This document shows positions 46,771-54,618 of a stretch of 64,000 bases of DNA, piece by piece. The notes under the pieces are model-generated. The model had not been told where the DNA came from and searched no databases. It saw only the letters and a program-made list of their open reading frames with translations. A program made the translations under genes and the position numbers. The first letter of the stretch is position 1. Every line of letters begins with the position of its first letter. Origin of the DNA: Candidatus Zixiibacteriota bacterium. Lineage in GTDB: Bacteria; Desulfobacterota; Binatia; UBA9968. The stretch spans positions 181,975 to 245,974 of the forward strand of contig DATLYW010000033.1 in the NCBI GenBank assembly GCA_035574315.1, written 5' to 3'.

Positions 46771-47376
46771 ATGCCCGAGGAAGACGATCTGTTCGAGTGC
46801 GTGAAATGCGGTCACCACAATAAAAAAGGTGCCGCAGCCTGTGCTGGTTGCACATGGCCGTTTAGCCGTGAGGCATGGAAGACAACTAGCCTTCGGCCGC
46901 GTCGCGTAACGCTCGATACAGGATGCATTAATGCCAAAGGTCGGAACCGAGATCTAAACATCCTGGAGAGTTGGGCGCAGACCGGGCAAATCGAGTTACA
47001 GCGCACGGACACTATGTTGAAAGAGCTCAAGGGTCGGCACCGAGTACAAAAGGCGTCCTCCCTTGCTCCACAGCCAGAGCTTTTCACGCTTGACGCAAGC
47101 GTTTTGGGCGGACCAGATGTCCTAGCTGGACCGGACATGAGCGAAGAACTTCGACGGATCCTTTTCCCAACAGCGAGTGCGCTTACCGCGAACCAAGAGC
47201 GGGACGTCGAACATCTTTTCCATCACGTGCGCACGGGTGGTGACCTCTTTGTTACCCTCAACCTCAATGATTTCATTACGCACGGAAGGCAGGACGCGCT
47301 TCGGCTTGTTGGCATTTGGGTAGTAACGCCACCGCAAGCGGTTGAATTGCTAAAGGAGGTGCATGGGTGGCAGTAA
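46771..47376 (+). CDS. Zinc-ribbon / PIN-like domain protein
   Basis: 201 residues. An N-terminal zinc ribbon has Cys10, Cys13, Cys24 and Cys27 (CVKCGHHNKKGAAACAGC). The rest resembles a PIN ribonuclease fold: VTLDTGCIN with Asp49 in the first catalytic position, Glu85 in TMLKELK, Asp145 in NQERDVEHL, and a final strand GDLFVTLNLNDFI followed by GIWVVTPPQAVELL. The usual TxD of the last motif is TLN (Asn164), so catalysis may be altered. It is lower in G+C than its neighbours and has no antitoxin gene beside it. It stands alone between two repeat copies. PIN assignment is by pattern only. Confidence 0.55.
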   Translation: MPEEDDLFECVKCGHHNKKGAAACAGCTWPFSREAWKTTSLRPRRVTLDTGCINAKGRNRDLNILESWAQTGQIELQRTDTMLKELKGRHRVQKASSLAPQPELFTLDASVLGGPDVLAGPDMSEELRRILFPTASALTANQERDVEHLFHHVRTGGDLFVTLNLNDFITHGRQDALRLVGIWVVTPPQAVELLKEVHGWQ

Positions 47377-47399
47377 TTGAGCGGTGCCGTTTAACACGA

Positions 47400-47431
47400 A
47401 TGCTACGATACTAGACCTGACCCCCTATAAC
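47400..47431 (+). repeat. Dispersed repeat, copy 2 (core CTAGACCTGACCCC)
   Basis: Same orientation as copies 1 and 3. The -10-like part reads TG-C-TACGAT, and the invariant core is followed by CTATAAC as in copy 1. It starts 24 bases after the PIN-like gene and about 140 bases before the cupin-like gene. Confidence 0.8.
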
Positions 47432-47572
47432 TATAATTCCTCGCGGCGACCGACCGTCCCCGCTGGACCGGAACATGCGGGGCAGTTGACTCAATAGTTA
47501 CGCGGCTCCAACTGGATCTTTAGTGATGCCGCAGCTATAGTGCTGAGCCATCCGGCAACTCAGGAGGCACAT

Positions 47573-47950
47573 ATGCACCAACTGCTGCTCGGCTTCATTG
47601 CATGTCTGCTTTTCTCCATGGCGGCCTTCGCACAGGATCCGGTCAGTACGGATGGAGACAAGTACAAAGTCATCTTTGAAAACGACTGCGTGCGCGTTTT
47701 GGACTACAAAGACAGCCCAGGCGAGAAGACACAGCAGCACAGGCATCCGGCCTTTGTCGTGTACGCTCTGTCGACGTTCAAGCGAAGCATCGCTCTGCCC
47801 GACGGAAAAATTTTGCAGCGACAGTTCAATGCCGGAGACGTCATGTGGTCGAATTCGCAGGTCCACATCGGCATCAACACCGGAGACACACCCACCCACG
47901 TCATCCTTGTGGAAATGAAGCCGGGTATCGGCGCTTGCGCACAGAAGTGA
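47573..47950 (+). CDS. Secreted cupin-like protein
   Basis: 125 residues from ATG 47573, with AGGAGG at 47562-47567. A signal peptide of ~20 residues ends FSMAAFA before QDPVSTDG. The mature part has a small beta-barrel pattern: VRVLDYKDSPGEKTQQHRHPAFVVYALSTFKRSI looks like a cupin metal motif (HxH), then FNAGDVMWSNSQVHIGINTGDTPTHVILVEMK. Probably periplasmic, metal-binding, function unknown. It stands alone between repeat copies 2 and 3. Confidence 0.72.
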   Translation: MHQLLLGFIACLLFSMAAFAQDPVSTDGDKYKVIFENDCVRVLDYKDSPGEKTQQHRHPAFVVYALSTFKRSIALPDGKILQRQFNAGDVMWSNSQVHIGINTGDTPTHVILVEMKPGIGACAQK

Positions 47951-48303
47951 CGCCGAAGGAAAAAGGTCGCGGCTCTTTTGTTGATGTGCACCGCCGGGCC
48001 GCGCCAGAGCGGCCCGACGACTTCTCGATGCCCGCAGATTCCTGCGTGGGACTGGTCTGCCATCTTCTCGGCTCGCGCGTCGGCCGTCAGCGTTTGTTCG
48101 GAAAGAGGAGAGCGGTCCCAAAGCTCGGTACGGTCCGCCGGCAAGACCAGGATCGAGACCGGGCGATACGGGCGGCTTGCCGGACCGACCTTTGCAGCTA
48201 TCAGCAGACCGGACAGGGAATTAGGAGTTCATTTCACGGCCGTGGGGCGGATCGTGCCTGATTCGAGGAAACAGATACGCGGGGTGGGCGGGTAAGACGG
48301 GTT
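47951..48303. other. Intergenic region between the cupin-like gene and repeat copy 3
   Basis: No gene supported. A perfect 8-bp stem, CGGGCCGC and GCGGCCCG with a 6-base loop, lies at 47995-48016, 45 bases after the cupin-like stop; it has no T-run, so termination is only possible. Confidence 0.4.
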
Positions 48304-48335
48304 GTGCTACGATGCTAGACCTGACCCCATATCGC
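48304..48335 (+). repeat. Dispersed repeat, copy 3 (core CTAGACCTGACCCC)
   Basis: Same orientation. The -10-like part is TG-C-TACGAT, and the first 25 bases differ from copy 1 at one base. It lies about 70 bases upstream of the nitrilase gene. Confidence 0.8.
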
Positions 48336-48406
48336 CTCGTTATTGAACGACCGAGCTGGACATCTGCACCCCGATTGGAGTATGGAAAACCGGAGGTCAC
48401 GAGAAA

Positions 48407-49522
48407 ATGGGCGATACGTACGCAAAATTCAAGGTTGCGGCCGTCCAGGCCGAGCCGGTCTTCTTGGATCGAGAGGCGACAGTACAGAAGGCTTGTAGGT
48501 TGATCGAGGAAGCCGGCCGCAATGGCGCAAAGATAATTGCGCTCCCTGAATCCTTCATTCCCGGTCACCCCGACTGGCTTTACTTCTACCCCCCGGACGA
48601 AGCCATGAAGAGGTTCTACCGGGACTTCTTCAAAAATAGCGTTGAGGTTCCTAGCCCCGCTACAGACCAACTCGGTAAGGCTGCGAGAAAAGCAGATGCC
48701 TACGTTGCCATCGGGATCAGCGAACGGGTTCCCGGAACCATGGGGAGCCTTTACAATAGCATTCTTTTCCTCGATCCCGACGGGAAAGTACTCGGCGTCC
48801 ACCGCAAGCTTGTTCCTACCACGACCGAGCGGCTCGTCTGGACTCCGGGAGACGGAAGCACTCTGAGGGTTTACCCGACGAAATACGGAGAGCTGGGAGG
48901 GCTAATGTGTGGCGAAAATACCAACAGTCTCGCTCGATTTACCCTTCTGGCTCAGGGCGAAAAGGTACACACAGCCCACTGGCCGGGCTTCCCCGCTGAA
49001 TACAACCGACAGGGTATCGAAGGAGTAGAGATTCGTATTCGCTACCACGCATACGAAGGAAAGTGCTTCGTGATCAGCTCAAGCGCCGTCTTCGGCAAGG
49101 ACAGCGTCAAACGGCTTTGCCTCACCGAACAAGCGGCCAGCCTGGTGATCATGGGGAATGCCGTTTCCAGCGTCGTCAACCCATATGGCAGGTATATCGG
49201 AGGTCCGCTGAAAGGCGAAGAAGGAATCGTCTACGCCGATGTTGACTTGGAAGAAATGATCGACGCGAAGACGCTTCACGATGTCGTGGGGCACTATAAC
49301 CGCTTCGATGTCCTCTCCGTTCTCTATCAACGGCGAAGCCCTAAACCTATCATCTTCGCCGATGAAGACGGCGCCGCACAATCCGGCAACGAGCTCGCCT
49401 CCCAAATTGAGTCGTTATTGAAGAAATTGGAGTCAAAGGAAGAGTTGCGGGCCGCGGCTTCCGCCGAGATCGCGGAGTTCCGCGGCATGCTTGCGAAGAT
49501 CTCCTCCAAACCGACGAACTAG
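48407..49522 (+). CDS. Nitrilase (aliphatic/aryl nitrilase, cyanide hydratase family)
   Basis: 371 residues. The catalytic triad is clear: Glu48 in ALPESFIPGHPDW, Lys134 in VHRKLVPTTTERLVW, and Cys168 in GGLMCGENTNSLARF. Length and the CGEN motif fit branch 1 nitrilases, which hydrolyse nitriles to carboxylic acids and ammonia. It is followed after 6 bases by a binding-protein gene, suggesting coupled uptake of a nitrile or its product. G+C is visibly lower than in flanking genes. The start ATG 48407 has GGAGG 16 bases upstream, a long spacing. Confidence 0.92.
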   Translation: MGDTYAKFKVAAVQAEPVFLDREATVQKACRLIEEAGRNGAKIIALPESFIPGHPDWLYFYPPDEAMKRFYRDFFKNSVEVPSPATDQLGKAARKADAYVAIGISERVPGTMGSLYNSILFLDPDGKVLGVHRKLVPTTTERLVWTPGDGSTLRVYPTKYGELGGLMCGENTNSLARFTLLAQGEKVHTAHWPGFPAEYNRQGIEGVEIRIRYHAYEGKCFVISSSAVFGKDSVKRLCLTEQAASLVIMGNAVSSVVNPYGRYIGGPLKGEEGIVYADVDLEEMIDAKTLHDVVGHYNRFDVLSVLYQRRSPKPIIFADEDGAAQSGNELASQIESLLKKLESKEELRAAASAEIAEFRGMLAKISSKPTN

Positions 49523-49528
49523 GGGAAA

Positions 49529-50560
49529 ATGATGTTCACTGAAACCCGTCTTTCCGGTGGACTGAAAGTGATCTTGCTGGCGGCAGCCTTGGGCGCCGTA
49601 TTGTCTTTGCACGCCTTTTCAGCGTCGGCGGCTGAGAAGGCCGACAAGCCGATCAAAATCCAGATGGATTTCATTATCGGCGGGAAACACGCCATCTGGT
49701 ATGTGGCGTTGGACAAGGGTTTTTACTTGAAGCGCGGGTTGTCGGTCACCATCCAGCCCGGGGCAGGATCAGCCGACACCGTGCGGGCCATTGGCGCCGG
49801 TCTTGCCGATGTGGGATTCGCCGATTTCTCAACCGCCATCGTGGCGAAATCGAGAGGCACTCCTGTCCAGGCCGTGGCGCAGCTCGGCTATATGCCCGCC
49901 ACCATTCTCTGGCGCGAAGATACCCCGATCAAAACATTGAAAGATCTCGAGGGAAAGTCATGGGCGGTCAGTCCGGGACAGGCGCACCGCTATTTGATGC
50001 CGGCCTTCGCCAAGATCAACCATATTGACTTCACCACGATCAAGATTCAAGACTTCGCCCCGGCTCTTTTGCCTTCCGCTCTGATAGCCAGAAAGGCGGA
50101 TTTCGTCGGGATGTTTCGCGCCTCGAACGACGAGGTGACCGAGATGGCGGCGACCAAGCAGGGGATCAAACTGAAGCGGGTGTTTCTGAAGGATAACGGC
50201 CTCAATATCTACGGCGGAGGGCTGATCGTCAGGGAAGAAAACATCAAGCGGGGCCCCGACGTGATCCGCGCTTACGTGGAGGGAACCATGGAAGGCCTGC
50301 GATACAGCCGGGAACATCCGGACGAGGCGCTGCAGATCTTAATGAAGCATAAGCCCGAACTGAATCGGGAGCTCACCCGGATTCAGCTAAAAAGTGCGCT
50401 CGAAGAAATTTTCATTCCACCGGAATCGCTGCAATTGGGGTTTGGCTATATAAAGCCGGACGTGATGGAGAAAACGGTCGCGATCACAAACGAGTATTTC
50501 GATACCGGCAGAAAGGTTTCGGTGGGAGAGGTTTACACGAATCAATTCATCAGGAAGTAA
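49529..50560 (+). CDS. ABC substrate-binding protein, NMT1/SsuA family, coupled to nitrilase
   Basis: 343 residues. Signal peptide ~1-34 ending HAFSASAA before EKADKPIKI. The mature part has IQMDFIIGGKHAIWYVALDKGFYLKRGL and LKDLEGKSWAVSPGQAHRYLMPAFAK. AGGGG at 49521-49525 serves its start and overlaps the nitrilase stop, so the two are one transcript. No permease or ATPase gene is next to it. The paired nitrilase hints that its ligand may be a nitrile or a nitrile-derived acid; this is inference. Confidence 0.88.
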   Translation: MMFTETRLSGGLKVILLAAALGAVLSLHAFSASAAEKADKPIKIQMDFIIGGKHAIWYVALDKGFYLKRGLSVTIQPGAGSADTVRAIGAGLADVGFADFSTAIVAKSRGTPVQAVAQLGYMPATILWREDTPIKTLKDLEGKSWAVSPGQAHRYLMPAFAKINHIDFTTIKIQDFAPALLPSALIARKADFVGMFRASNDEVTEMAATKQGIKLKRVFLKDNGLNIYGGGLIVREENIKRGPDVIRAYVEGTMEGLRYSREHPDEALQILMKHKPELNRELTRIQLKSALEEIFIPPESLQLGFGYIKPDVMEKTVAITNEYFDTGRKVSVGEVYTNQFIRK

Positions 50561-50718
50561 CGCTGGCCGCCCACTGCTCTGAGTTCTTCCGCCGGTCTTT
50601 GCTTTCGCTATTTAGATCTGGCCGGCCTGCTGGTTATGAAAGCGCTTTACAGTATGTGAGCGGCGGAGTCGCACGTTTCCCATCCGTTGAATCGGTTCAG
50701 TTGTGTGATTTGTGTGAT

Positions 50719-51115
50719 TCACCCTGATCGTTTCGACTCTTTAAGGGCTAAATCAACGTTATCGTTCTGCACTTGGAGTCTGTCCTTGGCAGAATCGTAT
50801 ATCGTCTCCACCTCTTCCAAAAGCGGCGGCCGATCCTTAAGCTCCGCGTATCTGTCGAGAGGGGTTTTACCCCCTAGCGAGCCGTGGGGCCGTTCGCAGT
50901 TGTAATAGTGCTGCCACTCCGAGAGCTTCTCTCCCAGATCGTCCCGACGAAGATCCACGGGCCGTAAAACTCCTCAAGGTCAGTCTTCTGCGACCGCTCC
51001 ACCTTGCCGTTTAGGTGAGGAGCGCGGAGGTACAGGGCCAGGTCTAGTGTTGTACTACCACGTCTTTGTGCTCAAGGTGCACTTCGGACCGCACAATTCT
51101 TTTACCAAATATGAA
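50719..51115 (-). pseudogene. Broken IS481-type transposase fragment
   Basis: The minus strand encodes the C-terminal part of an IS481/IS3-like DDE transposase: APHLNGKVERSQKTDLEEFY, then, after a frame change near 50960, VDLRRDDLGEKLSEWQHYYN and ERPHGSLGGKTPLDRY. The final acidic residue region is recognisable, but the N-terminal half is absent and further stops occur near 51045. No clear terminal inverted repeats could be matched by eye. Inactive. Confidence 0.8.
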
Positions 51116-51564
51116 GTCTCCCCGAGTTCTTGGACAGGTTGATCGTTCATTGTCTCCCATCTTCTGACAGGAGGTTATCATCGCTTTACTCTAGCTTAGC
51201 GATCGACCAGGAGTTGTCAGCATGCATCAGACGACAAACGGAGTCTTTCAGGACGAACTCCCCGGCAACGCCTATCGTTGGCAGGGCGAGCCAAGCCGAG
51301 CATCTTCATAAGCGCCTCTCCAGGTTGCAGAGCGTCAATACCTGACCAGGATGAACGCCGATTGTGAGGTGATCGAGGGGGCTTTGGACTGCTGTTCCGC
51401 CTCGGTGCTGAACGTGAGCGCAAACCGTTCGCCGCGCTCACGTCATTGGTGGCGTGAGTCGAGCAGGGAGCCTGAACTCCACCGGCCTGGGGGTGACAAG
51501 TTTTGGGGATTGTTGTATGTCCGTAGGCCGGACGCAGGCATCTCTACACTTCGAGGGGGACACC
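51116..51564. other. Degenerate region between the transposase fragment and the Bug-family gene
   Basis: No intact gene is seen. Minus-strand frames near 51170-51290 give a short clean run ending SVCRLMHADNSWSIAKLE and a stop that may be another gene remnant, but I cannot name it. GAGGGGGA at 51553-51560 is the ribosome-binding site of the next gene. Confidence 0.4.
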
Positions 51565-52608
51565 ATGGAAAGACGAAGGAAACGGCTCTTCGGTGCAGTG
51601 GGCGTCGGGGTTTTGTTGGTATCGGCACAAGTTCTTGCCGCGACGCCGTACTACGCGGGCAAGACCATTACCATCGTCCGTGGCGGCGGCCCGGGAGGAT
51701 CGGGCGACTTTCAGGCGAGGGCGTTGATCCCGTTCTTGAAAAAATACATTCCGGGCAATCCCAACGTCATGCTGGAAATGATGCCCGGTGCAGCCGGCAG
51801 GCGGGCAGCGAATTACATGTTCAATACCGCAAAGCCGGACGGTCTGACCATCGGCTCGGCGGGCGGGGCCGTCATCCCCGGGCCGATCATCGGGCTCCCC
51901 GGTGTGAAGTTCGACATCGACAAATTTATCTACCTGGGCTCGACCGAGACCGGTTACCCCTACGTGTTTTACACGCGCAAGGAGGCCGGCCTCGATACTC
52001 TCGAGAAGGTGCGGCGCGCTTCCGGCTTGCGGGTCGGGGCGCATTCGGTGGGTCACTCGCTCTACGTCACCGCGCGGCTTTTCGCGTATGTCCTCCAGCT
52101 CAAAGACCCGAGCTTCGTCGTGGGATTCACCAACCCGGAGCTGAATCTGGCGATGGAGCGCGGTGAGGTGGACGCGAGAACCACCAGCAACATCGACGAT
52201 CTGTTCCGGGACCGATTGGTGGAGAAGAATCACTTTCACGCCCAGATCATGAACCCGAAGGGCCGAAGCGATCCGCGGATTCCCGGGCTGCCGGATCTCC
52301 TGGAGCTGACCAGGGACAAAAAGGTCGCTCAGGTCGTCGATCTGTTCAGGTTGTTTCAATATCCCCGATGGCCCATCCATCTCCCCCCGGGTACGCCCAG
52401 GGAGCTGGTTCAGATTCTGCGCGAGGCGTTGAACAGGACATGGAAGGACCCGGAGTTCGTGGCAACCTTCAAAAAGCTCATGGGCAGGGAACCGACGCCG
52501 CTCACCGGCGAGGAGGTGGAGCGAGCGGTCAAGGAGCTGCCGCGCGATCCCGAGGTCATCGCCCTCTACAAGAAGCTGGCCGACGCCGGGCCGCTGCCGC
52601 CGTATTGA
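51565..52608 (+). CDS. Tripartite tricarboxylate transporter substrate-binding protein (Bug/TctC-like)
   Basis: 347 residues from ATG 51565. Signal peptide ~1-23 ends SAQVLAA before TPYYAGK. The mature part shows KTITIVRGGGPGGSGDFQARALIPFLKKYIPGNP and MMPGAAGRRAANYMFNTAKPDGLTIG, the typical Bug-family opening in which an extracellular carboxylate is bound. No tctA or tctB gene is present, so it is an orphan, as is common for this family. It lies between the transposase fragment and a PIN remnant. Confidence 0.85.
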   Translation: MERRRKRLFGAVGVGVLLVSAQVLAATPYYAGKTITIVRGGGPGGSGDFQARALIPFLKKYIPGNPNVMLEMMPGAAGRRAANYMFNTAKPDGLTIGSAGGAVIPGPIIGLPGVKFDIDKFIYLGSTETGYPYVFYTRKEAGLDTLEKVRRASGLRVGAHSVGHSLYVTARLFAYVLQLKDPSFVVGFTNPELNLAMERGEVDARTTSNIDDLFRDRLVEKNHFHAQIMNPKGRSDPRIPGLPDLLELTRDKKVAQVVDLFRLFQYPRWPIHLPPGTPRELVQILREALNRTWKDPEFVATFKKLMGREPTPLTGEEVERAVKELPRDPEVIALYKKLADAGPLPPY

Positions 52609-52662
52609 ATCGCCGGCGACAACGCACGTCGTGGCGGCGATCCGGTCGGATTTGGCCACGAG

Positions 52663-52851
52663 AGCGTTGCCGTCTTGGAAGCTCGTGACATTCTTTCGGC
52701 GAGCGAATTGGCTGAACGTCACCGGCTGGGTTTCCGGGATGCGCTAATCCTCGTTGCGGCCCGTAAAGAGGAAGCAATCACTACGCGGGCCGAAGAACTG
52801 ACCATGGACAAGATTACGGCAGGTAAGGGTTTACAACCCTTTCCTGCGTTG
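52663..52851 (+). pseudogene. C-terminal remnant of a PIN-domain (VapC-like) toxin
   Basis: Translation gives ILSASELAERHRLGFRDALI, then LVAARKEE and TRAEELTMDKITAGKGLQPF, which match the last ~50 residues of VapC toxins (helix with WDAL-type motif, then a LSEDLxHGxxI strand region and final NPF). The N-terminal half with the first catalytic Asp is gone and the natural stop is lost. It ends next to the tRNA genes. Confidence 0.6.
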
Positions 52852-52886
52852 AGCACTTATTGCCGGGAGTCGTCGTGGCGGGACGC

Positions 52887-52961
52887 TGGTGGTCCCAACG
52901 GGATTCGAACCCGTGTTACCGACGTGAGAGGCCGGTGTCCTAACCGCTAGACGATGGGACC
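52887..52961 (-). tRNA. tRNA-Glu (CTC)
   Basis: On the minus strand a complete cloverleaf: acceptor GGTCCCA pairs with TGGGACC, anticodon stem/loop CCGGC-CTCTCAC-GTCGG with anticodon CTC, T-loop GGTTCGAATCC, encoded CCA. It follows tRNA-Gln with one base between. Confidence 0.93.
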
Positions 52962-52962
52962 A

Positions 52963-53038
52963 TGGCTGAGGAGGTAGGACTCGAACCTACAATCGCCTGA
53001 TCCAGAGTCAGGTGGCTTACCAATTAGCCGACTCCTCA
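52963..53038 (-). tRNA. tRNA-Gln (CTG)
   Basis: Complete cloverleaf on the minus strand: acceptor TGAGGAG with CTCCTCA (weak U1-A72 pair typical of tRNA-Gln), anticodon stem/loop CCTGA-CTCTGGA-TCAGG with anticodon CTG, T-loop GGTTCGAGTCC, encoded CCA. It starts 39 bases after gltX on the same strand. Confidence 0.93.
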
Positions 53039-53077
53039 AGTGCGCGTGACTTAAGGTAAAAGAATTGCGCCGGCGAG

Positions 53078-54499
53078 TCAAGGTTGGGCGGAAATGCGTT
53101 CGAGCGCGCGCCTGAGGCGCCGGAGCGTTCGCTCCTTGCCCAGCACGGCGATGATCTCGTGAATGCCCGGGCTCACGGTTCCGCCGGTAAGGGCCACGCG
53201 CACCGGCTGCGCGAGCTGGCCCAGCGTGAGGCCGAACTGCGCGAGCACGGTCTCGAAGGCGGCCTCGATATGCGGCTCGTCGAACGGCTCGGTCGCCGCC
53301 AGCCGCTCGGCGAGCGCACTGAGCGGCGCGGCTACCGCGGCAGTCAGGAACTTCCGCGCCGCCTTCTCGTCGAGGGTGACCTCGTCGACGAGATAAAACC
53401 GCGCCGCCTCGACCAGCTCGACCAGGGTCCGGGCACGCTCCCTCAAGGTCGCGATCATCTTTTCGAGCCACGCCTTGTCCTGGGGCACGGGGTAACCGGC
53501 CTTTTCGATGAAGGGGACGACCTCCTCGGCCAGGCGGGAGAGCGGCCGCGCCTTCATGTACTGGAAGTTCACCCAGAGAAACTTCTCCGGGTTGAACACG
53601 CCGGCGGACTGCCCGACGCTCTCGAGCGTGAACTTCTCGATCAGCTCCTCGCGCGAGAAGATCTCCTGGTCGCCGTACGACCAGCCGAGCCGGACGAGGT
53701 AGTTCACCACCGCCTCGGGGAAATACCCCATGTCGCGGTAGGCGGTGACCGAAGTCGCCCCGTGGCGCTTGCTCAGGCGCGTCTTGTCGGTTCCGAGGAT
53801 CAGCGGAACGTGGGCGAACCGGGGCGGCTCGGCCCCGAAGGCGCGGTAGAGCTGGATCTGCCGCGGCGTGTTGGAGAGATGGTCGTCGCCGCGGATGATG
53901 TGGGTGATGTTCATGTCGACGTCGTCGACCACCACACAGAAGTTGTAGGTCGGCGTGCCGTCGGAGCGGGCGATGATCAGGTCGTCGAGCTCCCGGTTGT
54001 CGAAGACCACCCGACCCTTGACCGCGTCCTCTACCACGGTGGTGCCCTCGCGGGGCGAGCGGAACCGGACCGTGTAGGGGCGGTCGGTCGGCAGGGACGG
54101 GACGACGCCTTCCGGCGGGCGGCAGGTGCCGTCGTAAGAAGGCTTGCGCTTTTCCCTCTGCGCCGCCTGGCGCTTCGCCTCCAGCTCCTCGGGCGTGCAG
54201 GTACACGGGTAGGCCAGGCCCTTGGCCAGCAGCTCTTCGATCTTCGCCCGATAAAGAGGGAAGCGCTGGGTCTGATAGAAGGGCCCCTCGTCCCATTCGA
54301 GCCCGAGCCACTTGAGCGCGTCGAGAATCGCCTGGATCGCCTCGAGCGTGGAGCGCTCGCGGTCGGTGTCCTCGATCCGCAGAATGAACTTACCGCCGTG
54401 ATGGCGCGCGAAGAGATAGTTGAAGAGCGCGGTTCTCGCGCCGCCGATGTGGAGATATCCGGTCGGACTCGGCGCGAAGCGCGTGCGAACGAGAGCCAT
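53078..54499 (-). CDS. gltX: Glutamyl-tRNA synthetase
   Basis: 473 residues from ATG 54499; a TTG one codon earlier is not needed. Class I motifs: [24 protein letters not shown] (HIGH region) and [14 protein letters not shown] (KMSKS region). The protein then has the helical C-terminal anticodon-binding domain. Zinc ligands may be formed by the CTCTPEE segment near residue 100. It charges tRNA-Glu; where GlnRS is absent it also misacylates tRNA-Gln. Both tRNA genes lie directly downstream on the same strand. Confidence 0.95.
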   Translation of the reverse strand: MALVRTRFAPSPTGYLHIGGARTALFNYLFARHHGGKFILRIEDTDRERSTLEAIQAILDALKWLGLEWDEGPFYQTQRFPLYRAKIEELLAKGLAYPCTCTPEELEAKRQAAQREKRKPSYDGTCRPPEGVVPSLPTDRPYTVRFRSPREGTTVVEDAVKGRVVFDNRELDDLIIARSDGTPTYNFCVVVDDVDMNITHIIRGDDHLSNTPRQIQLYRAFGAEPPRFAHVPLILGTDKTRLSKRHGATSVTAYRDMGYFPEAVVNYLVRLGWSYGDQEIFSREELIEKFTLESVGQSAGVFNPEKFLWVNFQYMKARPLSRLAEEVVPFIEKAGYPVPQDKAWLEKMIATLRERARTLVELVEAARFYLVDEVTLDEKAARKFLTAAVAAPLSALAERLAATEPFDEPHIEAAFETVLAQFGLTLGQLAQPVRVALTGGTVSPGIHEIIAVLGKERTLRRLRRALERISAQP

Positions 54500-54557
54500 C
54501 AAGCTAAGCTAACAGGGAGGCGAAATGGCGTCAACGCCGAGGGACGCGCCACATCGC

Positions 54558-54586
54558 TTGTCACGGGGCGGGTTCTCGCATAAGAT
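54558..54586 (+). promoter_or_regulatory. Promoter for the CoxG-like gene
   Basis: TTGTCA (54558-54563), a 17-base spacer and TAAGAT (54581-54586), 32 bases before ATG 54619. One of the best box pairs in the window. It is divergent to gltX. Confidence 0.55.
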
Positions 54587-54618
54587 CACGCCAGATTTCC
54601 TCTCGGGACGATGCAACG

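Noticed and set aside
47498..48144. Minus-strand open frames opposite the cupin-like gene
   Set aside because: The plus-strand gene has a signal peptide, a strong ribosome-binding site and a cupin-like motif; the others have nothing.
46621..48335. Integron attC sites
   Set aside because: The repeats lack RYYYAAC/GTTRRRY ends and the long imperfect palindrome of attC, and no integrase gene is near.
46621..48335. CRISPR array
   Set aside because: Only three copies, 780-900 bases apart, with genes between them.
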